Below, one piece after another: positions 35,414-44,742 of a stretch of DNA of 64,000 bases (its first letter is position 1; each line of letters begins with the position of its first letter). The stretch is taken from contig JADFLR010000004.1 in the NCBI GenBank assembly GCA_022564295.1, positions 126,255-190,254 on the forward strand. Reading direction: 5' to 3'. The translations under genes and the position numbers were made by a program. The notes under the pieces were generated by a model that made no database searches, was not told the DNA's origin, and saw nothing but the letters and a program-made list of their open reading frames with translations. Source of the stretch: Bacteroidota bacterium. GTDB taxonomy: Bacteria > Bacteroidota > Ignavibacteria > Ignavibacteriales > Ignavibacteriaceae.

Positions 35414-37357
35414 CTTTTGCTTTACATAATTAATAACCCCGCCTTTTAAGATTATTTCAACTTGTCTTTCGCTGATATTGTATGTAAGTGGAATTCCAAT
35501 ATCTTTTCCAACTAAAGTAGCTGTTACTGAATCTCTGTTTTTGATGGCTCTCCTCAGGTCTTCTATCCTTAAAACATCACCTTGTTCTAGTTTGTCCCAG
35601 TCAGCAGCGTTTTTAAATTCGAAGGGAATCATGCCAAAATTGATCAGGTTCTGCCAGCCGATACGAGCGTAGGATTTGGCAATTGCAAATTTTTGTCCCA
35701 GATACTTGGGAGCCAATGCTGCATGCTCTCTGCTTGAACCTTGGGCGTAATTTTCACCTGCTATAACACAATAGCCCTTGTATTTTTTTTGATTTTGGAT
35801 GGCTCGATCATAGAAACTTTGATCAATTGCATAATAAGTATATTTACTTATCTCCGGAATGTTAGATCGCAAAGGTAGAACATCGGTACCGGCTTTCAGT
35901 ATTCCATCTGTTGAAATGTCGTCTCCCATTTTTAATAGAATTGGAATTTCCAATTCATCAGAAAGCTCGTCAAAATCGGGAAGTGTTTTTATGTTCGGTC
36001 CTTTGATCAATTCAGTAGATGCTCCATTAGGAGCAATTAGCATCTGCTTACTTATCTTAATTTGGGTTGGTTCATCCCATTTTGGATACGTAATATTCAA
36101 TAAAGTTTCGAGTTCCCTTGGATCAGTAATTTCTTCCGTCAACGCAGAAGCTGCAGCAGTTTCCGGGCTACATAGGTATACCTGATCATCAAGTGTACCA
36201 GAACGCCCAGGAAAATTACGCGGCATAGTTCTAAGACTTATCGTATTGGTAGCAGGTGCTTGCCCCATACCAATGCATCCCATACAACCGGATTGATGAA
36301 GGCGTGCACCAGCAGAGATCAAAGGTCCGAGAGCACTCATTTCCATCAAATTTTCCAACACTTGTCGGGAAGAGGGATTGACATCGAAAGAAAGATTTGG
36401 AGAAACAGTTCTCCCTTTTACAATTTGAGATACAATCCAAAAATCACGCAATCCCGGATTTGCAGAAGAGCCAATTACTACCTGCGCCACTTTCAACCCG
36501 CTAACTTCTTTTACCGGTACAACTTTACCCGGGCTGCTTGGAAGTGCAATTAAAGGTTCTAATTCAGATAAATTAATTTCTACATTATGATCATAGGATG
36601 CTCCTTCATCGGCTTCCAATTTTATCCACTGATCTTCACGTCCTTCTTGCCGGAGAAATTCACGGGTGATTTCATCGGAGGGAAATACGGAAGTAGTAGC
36701 TCCTAACTCTGTACCCATATTAGTGATAACATGACGATCCCAGGCACTCAGAGATTTCAAACCGGGACCATAATATTCCAGGATATATCCACGTCCTCCA
36801 GTTACATCATACCTGCGAAGCATTTCTAAAACCATATCTTTAGCACTTACCCAATCAGGCAGCTTTCCGGTGAGCTTGATGCCCATAATTTTTGGCATTC
36901 TCACAAAATACGGTTCACCTGCAGAAGCGAGAGCTACATCTAATCCTCCCGTACCGATAGCAAGCATTCCAATACCACCTCCAGCAGGAGTATGACTGTC
37001 TGAACCCAATAGGGTTTTCCCTGGTTTACCAAATCGCTCCATGTGTACAACATGGCTAATTCCGTTTCCTGACCTACTGAACCAGTATCCAAAGCGTGCA
37101 GCAGCTGACTGTAGAAATATATGGTCATCCATATTCTTATAATCCGTTTGAAGCAGGTTGTGGTCTACATACTGCACTGCGATCTCTGGTTTGATATTAT
37201 TTAAATTAAATGCCTCCAATTCGAGCATTACTAAGGTACCTGTTGCATCTTGCAATAATACCTGATCAATTTTCAACCCGATTTCGCTTCCGGGCTTCAT
37301 CGTACCGGAAATAAGATGAGAGCTGATCAATTTTTGACTAACGTTTTGCATTTTCAT
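35411..37357 (-). CDS. Aconitate hydratase-like protein (TIGR01342/Aquifex-type)
   Basis: A 648-residue aconitase-family protein; aconitase isomerises citrate and isocitrate through a [4Fe-4S] cluster. Recognisable: LLGSDSHTPAGGGIGMLAIG (about 117-136), GCMGCIGMGQAP with two cluster Cys, and the swivel domain GENYAQGSSREHAALAP. The first cluster Cys, normally in a GSCTNS-type motif, appears here as IGSSANPG, so the third Cys ligand is not at that place; this may be typical of the subfamily or a real loss. It is flanked by ~133-bp direct repeats, indicating insertion beside thrC, and lies on the opposite strand to thrC. Confidence 0.85.
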   Translation of the reverse strand: MKMQNVSQKLISSHLISGTMKPGSEIGLKIDQVLLQDATGTLVMLELEAFNLNNIKPEIAVQYVDHNLLQTDYKNMDDHIFLQSAAARFGYWFSRSGNGISHVVHMERFGKPGKTLLGSDSHTPAGGGIGMLAIGTGGLDVALASAGEPYFVRMPKIMGIKLTGKLPDWVSAKDMVLEMLRRYDVTGGRGYILEYYGPGLKSLSAWDRHVITNMGTELGATTSVFPSDEITREFLRQEGREDQWIKLEADEGASYDHNVEINLSELEPLIALPSSPGKVVPVKEVSGLKVAQVVIGSSANPGLRDFWIVSQIVKGRTVSPNLSFDVNPSSRQVLENLMEMSALGPLISAGARLHQSGCMGCIGMGQAPATNTISLRTMPRNFPGRSGTLDDQVYLCSPETAAASALTEEITDPRELETLLNITYPKWDEPTQIKISKQMLIAPNGASTELIKGPNIKTLPDFDELSDELEIPILLKMGDDISTDGILKAGTDVLPLRSNIPEISKYTYYAIDQSFYDRAIQNQKKYKGYCVIAGENYAQGSSREHAALAPKYLGQKFAIAKSYARIGWQNLINFGMIPFEFKNAADWDKLEQGDVLRIEDLRRAIKNRDSVTATLVGKDIGIPLTYNISERQVEIILKGGVINYVKQK

Positions 37358-37399
37358 TCTCGATAGTTTTATATTTTTTTGCCTGTCTTACAACATAAT

Positions 37400-37533
37400 A
37401 ATAAATGCAACTTTGAAATTTCATTATTAAAATTTTATATTTGTTGCTTATCAGACGAATATTTTAAGTTTTAATGTATGAAAAAATGAGAACTCATCAA
37501 AATATAATACTGCAAACCAACTATGAAAAATTA
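37400..37533. repeat. Direct repeat, right copy, running into the thrC start
   Basis: Right partner of 35281-35413. It contains the thrC leader and the first codons (ATGAAAAATTAC), while the left copy has GAATGAAAAATCAC at the same place. So the repeat is a duplicated thrC 5' region. Confidence 0.8.
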
Positions 37534-38716
37534 CATTTATAAATGTTTTAATTGTAAATCAGAATTTACCCTCGGCGAGATTGAGAAAGATTTTAACTAC
37601 TTATGTCCCAAATGTGGAAAAGCCGAAAAGAACAAACCTCTTGAAGGTGTACTTACAATTGAATATGATTACAATGAATTAAAAAAGAAACTATCCAGGG
37701 ATGAATTCTTAAAACTCACTCCAGGAAAGTTCTGGTTGTATCCTGATCTCTGGCCTGTCAACTTCCAAAACTTTAGTGATGATCAATTAAACAAGCTTGT
37801 TCTGCCTACGGATCTACTTTTAAAATATACAATTGATGGCAAAGATTTGTGGGTGATGGATGAAACACGCAACCCTACGCTTTCATACAAAGATAGAGCA
37901 ACATCGCTTGTTGTATTAAAGGCAATTGAAATGGGAATTAGCGAATTAGCCGCAGCTTCAACGGGCAATGCAGGTTCATCACTTGCGGGCATTTGTGCAC
38001 GGCTAGGATTGAGTGCACGGATTTACGTTCCCAAAAACATTCCCGATGCAAAAAAAATTCAAATTGAAGCTTACGGTGCAAAGCTTGTAATTGTTGATGG
38101 CGATTACGATAAAGCATTTGATGTATGTCTTGAAGAATCGAAAAAGTATAACTGGTACAACAGGAACACTGCTTATAATCCATTAACCATCGAAGGAAAA
38201 AAATCTGCAGCGTATGATATATTTATTTCATCGCGGGGAAATATTCCGAATGTTCTTTTTGTTCCGGTAGGTGATGGTGTAATCATTTCAGGAATTTATA
38301 AAGGATTTAAGGAATTACTCTCACTCGGTTGGATTGATAAACTTCCAAAATTAATAGCAGTGCAATCTACAGGGAGTGATGCGTTAGTAAGATATTTAAT
38401 CACTAACGGGTTTGAATACAAACCAACACAAACAATTGCAGACAGTATTTCCGCCGGCGCACCGCGTAATCTTTATATGGCTGCGAATACTGTAAGAGAA
38501 AGCAACGGTTTTGCAATCGCAGTTACGGATGAAGAAATCTTATCTGCACAAAAAGAATTTATAAAGCAAACAGGAATACTGTGCGAGCCTTCCTCAGCAT
38601 CTACTTATGCTGCATACAAAAAATTAATTGCGGAAGATAAAATCAGCTCATCCGAAAAAAATCTTTTGCTAATTACAGGCAATGGCTTGAAGGATGTTGA
38701 GGCGTTGAGAAATTAA
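37523..38716 (+). CDS. thrC: Threonine synthase
   Basis: PLP enzyme that converts O-phospho-L-homoserine to L-threonine. The 397-residue protein has an N-terminal zinc ribbon (CFNC at about 8-11, CPKC at about 28-31), then the PLP Lys in NPTLSYKDRAT (about 115-121), the phosphate/asparagine loop ASTGNAGSSLAG and the glycine loop VPVGDGVIISG. Length and order fit the archaeal/plant-like threonine synthases with a zinc ribbon. The alternative, a related threonine dehydratase-like enzyme, is less likely because of the zinc ribbon. It is a plus-strand gene inside a mostly minus-strand accessory region. Confidence 0.88.
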   Translation: MKNYIYKCFNCKSEFTLGEIEKDFNYLCPKCGKAEKNKPLEGVLTIEYDYNELKKKLSRDEFLKLTPGKFWLYPDLWPVNFQNFSDDQLNKLVLPTDLLLKYTIDGKDLWVMDETRNPTLSYKDRATSLVVLKAIEMGISELAAASTGNAGSSLAGICARLGLSARIYVPKNIPDAKKIQIEAYGAKLVIVDGDYDKAFDVCLEESKKYNWYNRNTAYNPLTIEGKKSAAYDIFISSRGNIPNVLFVPVGDGVIISGIYKGFKELLSLGWIDKLPKLIAVQSTGSDALVRYLITNGFEYKPTQTIADSISAGAPRNLYMAANTVRESNGFAIAVTDEEILSAQKEFIKQTGILCEPSSASTYAAYKKLIAEDKISSSEKNLLLITGNGLKDVEALRN

Positions 38717-38718
38717 AG

Positions 38719-38851
38719 TGTGAACGTTTAGTATAAGAATAGTAGCCGATTGCGGGCTTCATTCCTGTCAAGTTATGAGGAAGTTGAAGCGGCTACAATG
38801 TTCATATTTACGACTATTTCGGCTATTATTTTTATACATTGTTGGCAAACG
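38719..38851. repeat. attC-like site, homologous to 46682-46817
   Basis: Left arm AACGTTTAGTATAAGAATAG with TAGCCG; right arm CGGCTATTATTTTTATACAT with TGTTGGC. Arms are mutually complementary at the core, and the loop contains GAAGTTGAAGCGG as in the related site at 46.7 kb. Confidence 0.65.
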
Positions 38852-38855
38852 TTTA

Positions 38856-40352
38856 TTACTCTTCAGTTACGTTTACTTTTTCAATATCATCGGGTCTCCA
38901 AGTTTGATCAAAATATGCTTGAGTAGGAGAAAATAAACGCACAGCTAAAAAATAACCCTTATTAGGAACCGTTTTAATCCAATTTACTGGCTTGCCTTTT
39001 GGTTTTTCTGGACCAAAATAAATATCAGTTGAACCATCCTCATTTTGGATATATTCTTGATTAGAGGCAATAGATGGAAATGGTTCCCCATTGTTAAGTA
39101 GTCCTCGAGTATCTGCATCATATAAAACTATCGACCAATAATTTGCTACTGGCACATTTGTGGGGAAATAAACATGATAGCTATTTTCTCCAGTTAGAAA
39201 ATTACCTTCCAAATCTTTGTATCCAGTTAAATACTGAGAGCCTTTTCCAGGTATAGCGAGTACCATTCCATTACTTGTGGAATACGCTTTGTGAAAAAAG
39301 GCAATTCTAGCATCAAAATCTGAATAAGTTTCTTTTTCAAAAATGGGACTTCCACCAATAAATACTTGTTGCCAATTTCTATCCTCATAGATACTGATGT
39401 CTCCGTTATAGTTAAAGCTCACATCTGTAGCCATTTTGTATCCAACGTTAGCAGATGTATTCAAAATATTTTTCAATTTTTCATTAGGATTAAAAGATTG
39501 GCCTTTTACAATTCCAATTTCGGCCAACATTCCTCGCATTGCAAAATCATTTCGGTTTACGGTTTCATAATTGATGAACTCTGCCAATCGCTCAAAATAT
39601 TCAATATCCCTTGGGAAATCTCCAGAAACGTTTACTCCAGAAAGGTTAGGGAATTCCATTTTCGGTGGATTATCAGTCTTAGAAAGTGGATAAATATTGG
39701 TTTGTTCTAAAAGCGCAACGCCTGGTTCCGTTTTTCCATCAATCAAAAAACTTCTTAAAAATACAAACACTCCATAGGTGCTGGATTTAAACGTGAAATA
39801 GCCTTCAGGTACTTCCTCGTTGTAATTTGGAGGAAGGATAAGATATTTACCGCCTTGATTTTTATCAGGTCCAATTGCACCAATATCCGTAATTGGTCTG
39901 TGCCACATGTCATCCAATAATCCTTGTAGATTAGCAGGCATATCTAAAACTGTAGGCCCTTCTTTTTTTAAGTCTAACCATGCAAAGGCATAAATTACGT
40001 CAGGATTACCTGTGGTATATTCCAAATTGTAATCAATACGATCCTTTGCGATCATAAGTACATTTGAGTTGTCGCTAAAAGCAGCCCTCTGTCCTTCTCT
40101 CATGGCATACATATTCATAGCTGGTAACGCCCATAGATAAGTTTGAACACCACGTTGAAAAGCCAATTCTTTTCTAAGAATTTCGGTTGATCCTTCCGAA
40201 GGATAAGCGCCTGGGAATGACAGATCAATTAACGTTTCGTATCTATCTACTTTCTCCGTTCCATTAACTTTCTGATCGTTATTGCATGATGCAAAAAGCA
40301 TCATTACAAAGGCTGTAATAGCAAAATTGAAATATTTATTTAATGTTCTCAT
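38856..40352 (-). CDS. DUF1254/DUF1214 lipoprotein
   Basis: A 498-residue protein with a lipoprotein signal ending FASC (Cys about residue 23). It contains the DUF1254 then DUF1214 pattern: FQRGVQTYLWALPAMNMYAM near the start, MWHRPITDIGAIGPD in the middle, PTNVPVANYWSIVLYDADTR and EDGSTDIYFGPEKPKGKPVNW near the end. The family is widespread and of unknown biochemical role, presumably envelope-located. It follows a second DUF1254 gene by 17 bases on the same strand; both look like one cassette or a duplicated unit. Confidence 0.85.
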   Translation of the reverse strand: MRTLNKYFNFAITAFVMMLFASCNNDQKVNGTEKVDRYETLIDLSFPGAYPSEGSTEILRKELAFQRGVQTYLWALPAMNMYAMREGQRAAFSDNSNVLMIAKDRIDYNLEYTTGNPDVIYAFAWLDLKKEGPTVLDMPANLQGLLDDMWHRPITDIGAIGPDKNQGGKYLILPPNYNEEVPEGYFTFKSSTYGVFVFLRSFLIDGKTEPGVALLEQTNIYPLSKTDNPPKMEFPNLSGVNVSGDFPRDIEYFERLAEFINYETVNRNDFAMRGMLAEIGIVKGQSFNPNEKLKNILNTSANVGYKMATDVSFNYNGDISIYEDRNWQQVFIGGSPIFEKETYSDFDARIAFFHKAYSTSNGMVLAIPGKGSQYLTGYKDLEGNFLTGENSYHVYFPTNVPVANYWSIVLYDADTRGLLNNGEPFPSIASNQEYIQNEDGSTDIYFGPEKPKGKPVNWIKTVPNKGYFLAVRLFSPTQAYFDQTWRPDDIEKVNVTEE

Positions 40353-40369
40353 TTGATTTTTTATTCTAA

Positions 40370-41887
40370 TTACTTGACCTTTTCAATATTTGACAATACC
40401 CAACTTTTATCAAAATATGCCTCGAGAGGCCCATAAATTCTGAAATAAGCAAACCATCCTTCACCAGGATTGGTAGGTATCCAATTCTGCTCTTTTCCTT
40501 CAGGTGCATTTGGTCCAAAATATATGTCAAATGATCCATCTTCATTTTGTATAAGATCCATTATTGACGAGCGATCTGCAATTTTATGTTCATTTTGAAT
40601 TAAATAGCGATTATCATTATTGTAGACTGTTACAGACCAAAATAGTTTTGCGGGCACATTTGCTGGTACATTAAGCACATAAGATCTAGCTCCAACCAAC
40701 CAATCTCCATCTTTGTCACGGTAGGCTCCAAGATAGGTTGAGCCAATTCCTGGTCTGCTTGAAGTCATACCTTCAGAAGAGGTTAGCGCTTCGTAATACC
40801 ATGCAGCACGTTCATCTAACTGATTATAGTGCTCAGCTCTTTGATCAAGATTATGAGCTAATGCCAAATCCCAATTAGTACCATCAGCATAAAAAGCGCT
40901 TTCAAAACGACTGTGGAAATTATTAGCTCCTGCCATGGCTTCGCCTACAAATACGGCTTCTTCAAGAATTGCTTTTAAACGAGCATCAGGCGCAAAAACC
41001 TCTCCTTTTTTAAATCCTAAAGGTATTATACTCGCCATAAAAAAACGATCGCGTTCCTCAACCGGTTCGTGGTTAATAAAGGCAGATAATGTTTCCCAAT
41101 ACGCCATTCCTCTAGGCTGATTAGAACTCCATTTTCTACCTGCAACAGGTATAATCTTAGTAGTATTAGGATTCGCTCTATCCTTATAAGCATAGATTTG
41201 AAAACCTTTTCTCACTGTTTCTTTTAAATCAGGATCTATTTCCAATATACGAGTCAAGAAAAAAACATAATTGGATTTTGAATGAACTACATTGTAGTCT
41301 AAAACATTCTCAGGCACTTCTTGACCAGGTCCTACGATTAGTTGTTTTCCTCCTTTTCCACCAAATTTTCCAGGATTACCTAAATCGGTTACAGGCCGTT
41401 GCCACATATCGTTAACAAACCCAGCCATTGCTCCAGCCGGCTCACTAATAACAATAGGCCCAGAAAGGGTAAGGTCATGCCAACCGAACATGTATTCAGT
41501 GGTTGCATTAGCAGTAATTCCATAGCTGGCGTCATCATAGCCCTTAATGTGGCAAAGATCTCCAAAAGTAGCTCCGAGATCCTCTTGGTAAGATCGAATG
41601 AATTCCATCATCGATATTGCTGGCAAACTCCAGGTATAAGCTTGACAGGCACGTTGAAATTCTCTTTCATCATACAGTTTTTCTAATGTTTCCTTGGTTG
41701 GATAACCGTTATCAAATGACAATTTTCCAATTCTGGTATCTCGGGTTTCCATTTTATAAGAAGTTCCTAGTTCTTGATGAGTAGGGCTATCTTTTTGAGT
41801 ATTCTCATTGGTGTTTTCTGTATTAACACATCCGATTAAAAAAAGGATAGTACTTATTATAGTCAATAGTTTGAAATTGTTTTTCAT
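40370..41887 (-). CDS. DUF1254/DUF1214 lipoprotein, upstream paralogue
   Basis: A 505-residue paralogue of the gene at 38856, with lipobox LIGC (Cys about residue 20). Shared pattern: FQRACQAYTWSLPAISMMEF, MWQRPVTDLGNPG, VPANVPAKLFWSVTVYNND and EDGSFDIYFGPNAPEGKEQNW. It starts about 18 bases left of the attC-like site at 41905. A third paralogue, more divergent, is at 46815-48230. Confidence 0.85.
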   Translation of the reverse strand: MKNNFKLLTIISTILFLIGCVNTENTNENTQKDSPTHQELGTSYKMETRDTRIGKLSFDNGYPTKETLEKLYDEREFQRACQAYTWSLPAISMMEFIRSYQEDLGATFGDLCHIKGYDDASYGITANATTEYMFGWHDLTLSGPIVISEPAGAMAGFVNDMWQRPVTDLGNPGKFGGKGGKQLIVGPGQEVPENVLDYNVVHSKSNYVFFLTRILEIDPDLKETVRKGFQIYAYKDRANPNTTKIIPVAGRKWSSNQPRGMAYWETLSAFINHEPVEERDRFFMASIIPLGFKKGEVFAPDARLKAILEEAVFVGEAMAGANNFHSRFESAFYADGTNWDLALAHNLDQRAEHYNQLDERAAWYYEALTSSEGMTSSRPGIGSTYLGAYRDKDGDWLVGARSYVLNVPANVPAKLFWSVTVYNNDNRYLIQNEHKIADRSSIMDLIQNEDGSFDIYFGPNAPEGKEQNWIPTNPGEGWFAYFRIYGPLEAYFDKSWVLSNIEKVK

Positions 41888-41904
41888 TTTTCTTCTATTT
41901 AATG

Positions 41905-41963
41905 TTTGCCAACGGTTCAGTATAAGCGGTCTTTTTAATGCCGTTTATACATTGTTGGCAACT
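41905..41963. repeat. Compact attC-like site
   Basis: GTTTGCCAACGGTTCAGTAT, then AAGCGG, an 11-base loop, then CCGTTTATACATTGTTGGCA with AC. Inner and outer arms are complementary, giving the usual bulged attC hairpin; it is the shortest and cleanest site in the array. Confidence 0.7.
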
Positions 41964-41968
41964 GGCTT

Positions 41969-42721
41969 TTATATTGTGATTTTGAATTTATCCCATAATG
42001 CTTTTTCAAATTCGGTCTCGTTTTTAAGTTCTTTTTCGATTACTTTTTTGTTTTCGGTGACTTTTAATATGTTGCCCGAAATTGTAATCCTACCATTTAT
42101 AGTTGGCAAGGAAATCAATCTTTTTTTCATAAAATGCGAATTGGGATTCGATTGATGATATTCGCACATTTCCTTGAATTCGACTAACTCCCTTTCTACT
42201 TTTTTGAAAATAAATTCTGGTGTGGATGTTCCATCTTCAATTTTGTTTACACGCAAATAACCGTCTTCATATATGTCGAATGAATAACGGCCTCTATCGT
42301 CATTTTGAATCTTCCCTAATTTTAGTTCTAACGGTTCAAAAATAAACTCACCAAATCCGACATCGGTCAAATAGTCGGCATTGCCAATTTTTACAATAAT
42401 TGTAAAATGGTCAAATTCGGGGCTGTATCCATTATCTTTATTGTAGACTCTTGCTGAAACCCGTTTGACTCTGAAGCCTAATGAACGTAGCAGTTCGTAA
42501 AACAGGCCATTAAGTTCGTAACAAAATCCGCCGCGATTGTTCTGCACTATCTTTTCATAAATTCGGTCAATGTTCAGTTCAATCGGAACCTTATAATGAA
42601 TGTCCAAATTCTCGAAAGGAATATTCAAAAGATGATTTTTTTGTAATCTCTTTAATAAATCCAAATTAGGTTTAAGTCCACCCGTATATTTAATTCTATC
42701 AAGATATTTTTCTTTATCCAT
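41969..42721 (-). CDS. nat: Arylamine N-acetyltransferase
   Basis: About 250 residues from the Met at 42721 (MDKEKYLDRIKY), the usual NAT start; the frame is open to 42757. The catalytic triad is visible: Cys in NNRGGFCYELNG (about 68), His in EFDHFTIIV (about 107) and Asp in LTDVGFGE (about 122). NAT enzymes transfer acetyl from acetyl-CoA to aromatic amines and hydrazines, so this may be a detoxification cassette. It is the first gene to the left of the integrase remnant, in the position of the first cassette of an integron. Confidence 0.88.
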   Translation of the reverse strand: MDKEKYLDRIKYTGGLKPNLDLLKRLQKNHLLNIPFENLDIHYKVPIELNIDRIYEKIVQNNRGGFCYELNGLFYELLRSLGFRVKRVSARVYNKDNGYSPEFDHFTIIVKIGNADYLTDVGFGEFIFEPLELKLGKIQNDDRGRYSFDIYEDGYLRVNKIEDGTSTPEFIFKKVERELVEFKEMCEYHQSNPNSHFMKKRLISLPTINGRITISGNILKVTENKKVIEKELKNETEFEKALWDKFKITI

Positions 42722-42738
42722 TTGTTTTTTTTTAGCTT

Positions 42739-42831
42739 GTTGCCAACATCCCAACAAACGAAATTGCGTTTATTGGGATTTTGTGTTAGATTGTACATTG
42801 TTCGTTTATTAGACAAAATAGTTTTTAAAGT
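42739..42831. repeat. attC-like hairpin plus integrase leader (attI-like)
   Basis: ATCCCAACAAACG and GCGTTTATTGGGAT form a hairpin (42748-42780). It is followed by TTAGATTGTACATTGTTCG and a TTATTAGACAAAATAG leader that also precedes the remnant at 48408. This is where attI would lie relative to a divergent intI. Confidence 0.6.
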
Positions 42832-43175
42832 ATAAAAAAGCAAGAAATAATCGAGAGATTTTATAAACATTTAATTATTGAAGACTATTCTAAACAAACC
42901 ATTAAAAGCTATTCTTCAGCTCTTAAGCTATTTCTTGAATTTGTGGAAATACTAAATCTTGATCAGGTTACTGAAAAAGAAATTCAGGATTATCTTTACT
43001 ATTGTAAAAACAAGAAAAACTATTCCTTTTCTGCCATGAAGCAGGCAATTGCTTCTATCCGTTACCTTTATCTGAAAGTACTTTTAAAACCTCCTCATCA
43101 AAGTTTATCTATAGAACTTTGAAAACCAAACCGGCTGCCGATTGTCCTATCAAAAAAAATGTTGTTAAATTAATT
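42832..43175 (+). pseudogene. Integron-type tyrosine recombinase (IntI-like), N-terminal remnant
   Basis: The frame encodes KKQEIIERFYKHLIIEDYSK, then QTIKSYSSALKLFLEFVEIL and SAMKQAIASIRYLYLKVLLK, the N-terminal SAM-like domain of tyrosine recombinases. It is dead three times over: the start codon is ATA at 42832 (ATG in the related copy at 48408), there is an in-frame TGA at 43120-43122, and the frame ends after NRLPIVLSKKNVVKLI (43175). No catalytic R-H-R-Y domain remains; the sequence joins a truncated SRPBCC gene. Orientation is divergent from the minus-strand genes to its left, as intI is to its cassettes. Confidence 0.8.
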
Positions 43176-43440
43176 AAAGTAACCACATACCTTTTGTCTC
43201 ATAAGTGCCACAAAATTCACCAGGTAAGTTGCGTTTTGTAATGGTTTGTATCATCTCAATTTCGCGCTCCCCTATTTTATATTTTATTTTGGATTTAGCA
43301 CCTTCTTTTCCAATTTCTCCAACTAAGGATTCGAAGCTTACAAATCCTGGATACCAATATTTCATATTTTCAGGATTGTCGAAGAGTTCTATTACTCTGT
43401 CAATTGGTTTGTTGATTTCAATTTCTGTTGTGTATTTCAT
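43174..43440 (-). pseudogene. SRPBCC-family protein, C-terminally truncated
   Basis: The N-terminal part of an SRPBCC (START-like) protein from the Met at 43440: MKYTTEIEINKPIDRVIELF, then YWYPGFVSFESLVGEIGKEG. Full family members are about 140-150 residues; this frame stops after about 88 residues (GMWLL), exactly where the integrase remnant begins on the other strand. The C-terminal helix is missing. It belongs with the DUF4199 and LuxR genes just upstream, a grouping often seen in flavobacteria. Confidence 0.7.
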
Positions 43441-43510
43441 AATTCCTTTGTTCAAGATGAGCTTTTTCAATTGAAACGAATATTTCAGTTTTCATAGCGG
43501 TTTCTTATTC

Positions 43511-44020
43511 TTAATTAGTTTCGATGATAGACCCTTTTGATCTTTTTAAAGCAAGGGAGCTAACAAGATTAATGATCATACCAATTAAAAAAACTGTAAG
43601 TAGCATAACCAATCCCTGAAACCAAGGACTGAGTACAAAATCAGGCATTTCAGCCATTTGTAATTGAGCCTGCTTCAATTCACTTTCTGTTAATACTTGT
43701 TCTCGCCATTTCATAAAATCATCTCCTGCCAAAACCCAAAACAGCATACTATAAAAGAACATTATAACAGAAGTAATAATAGTGATTCCCATCCCAATTT
43801 TAAACCCTTCACCGAAAGAGACCATTCCATCGTTTAATTTATCTCTGAAGTACTTGATACCTAATGGAATACATAACAGAGCCAATATTATTGAAAGATA
43901 GCCGAAAATTTCAGATGCATTGTAGCCAAATATCTGTGCAATAAAGAACCAATTAAATAGTCCAAGACCAACTATTAGACACCCGCCAATTAAACCGTAG
44001 CGTAATACAAACTTTTTCAT
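43511..44020 (-). CDS. DUF4199 membrane protein
   Basis: A 169-residue protein with four hydrophobic helices (about 7-30, 35-55, 75-97 and 135-158), matching DUF4199: a central GMVSFGEGFKIGMGITIITS and a C-terminal MIINLVSSLALKR. Function unknown. It lies between a LuxR-type regulator and the truncated SRPBCC gene, all in one orientation, so they were probably one transcription unit. Confidence 0.8.
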   Translation of the reverse strand: MKKFVLRYGLIGGCLIVGLGLFNWFFIAQIFGYNASEIFGYLSIILALLCIPLGIKYFRDKLNDGMVSFGEGFKIGMGITIITSVIMFFYSMLFWVLAGDDFMKWREQVLTESELKQAQLQMAEMPDFVLSPWFQGLVMLLTVFLIGMIINLVSSLALKRSKGSIIETN

Positions 44021-44148
44021 AATTCAGATTTTGTTAATTGAAAAAAAACAAATATAGGTGCTCTATTCTTTAAAAACATCAGTCTAAAGTATGATTTTAT
44101 TGGATTGAGCGAAATTACTACTAAAGTATTATAACTGGAACGGGCTAT

Positions 44149-44562
44149 TTATATGATATTCAAATCCCGTCCAATTTTAATAGCCTCGGTTCTTCTTTTT
44201 GCATTCAACTTGACCAGAATTTTCGAAACATGAGTTTTTACTGTACTCTCGGAAATGAATAAACTTTCGGCAATCCCATTATTGGAAAACCCATCGGCCA
44301 TTAAATTCAAAACTTTATATTCTTGCTTACTCAAATTCGTTTCATTAAGCAATACTTTATTAGGGATCTGATGTTTTTCCTTCCCAGCCTTTTTATAAAT
44401 AAACCTGTTAATTAAAAACCCGATTGAAATAAATAAACAGCCTGCAATTATGATATAGACATCATTGGAGTCTTGATAACTCATTAGGGACAGCTTGCTC
44501 AATTGAAATAAAAGCAAGATTGCTATCGAAAGACTCCCAAAAATTATAATAGTTTGTTTCAT
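44149..44562 (-). CDS. Membrane-anchored LuxR-type HTH regulator
   Basis: A 137-residue protein with two N-terminal membrane helices (IIIFGSLSIAILLLFQL, VYIIIAGCLFISIGFLI) and a C-terminal LuxR-type helix-turn-helix: LSKQEYKVLNLMADGFSNNG, IAESLFISESTVKTHVSKIL. There is no receiver domain. It probably controls the DUF4199/SRPBCC unit that follows; a membrane signal is an inference from the architecture. Confidence 0.85.
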   Translation of the reverse strand: MKQTIIIFGSLSIAILLLFQLSKLSLMSYQDSNDVYIIIAGCLFISIGFLINRFIYKKAGKEKHQIPNKVLLNETNLSKQEYKVLNLMADGFSNNGIAESLFISESTVKTHVSKILVKLNAKRRTEAIKIGRDLNII

Positions 44563-44608
44563 CTTAAAGAATTAAAACTTGTATTTTTTATATTAGTTTT
44601 TTTACTAC

Positions 44609-44738
44609 AGCTAACGCTTAGTGTATGGTTAGTAGCGGATTTCAAGGCACTTATCTTTCAGTTTAGCACTTACTTTATATAGTGCAATTACTTGATATTA
44701 AGCATAAAACCGGCATTAACTAAACACATTGTTGGCTG
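44609..44738. repeat. attC-like site
   Basis: GCTAACGCTTAGTGTATGGT with TAGTAGCGG on the left and CCGGCATTAACTAAACACAT with TGTTGGC on the right; long central loop. Confidence 0.6.
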
Positions 44739-44742
44739 TTGG

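Noticed and set aside
36260..36553. 97-aa frame opposite the aconitase
   Set aside because: Antisense shadow; residues do not form a credible domain and the aconitase motifs are on the other strand.
44092..44140. AAAGTATGATTTTATT segment as another integrase start copy
   Set aside because: Only a few bases resemble the leader and no integrase-like codons follow.
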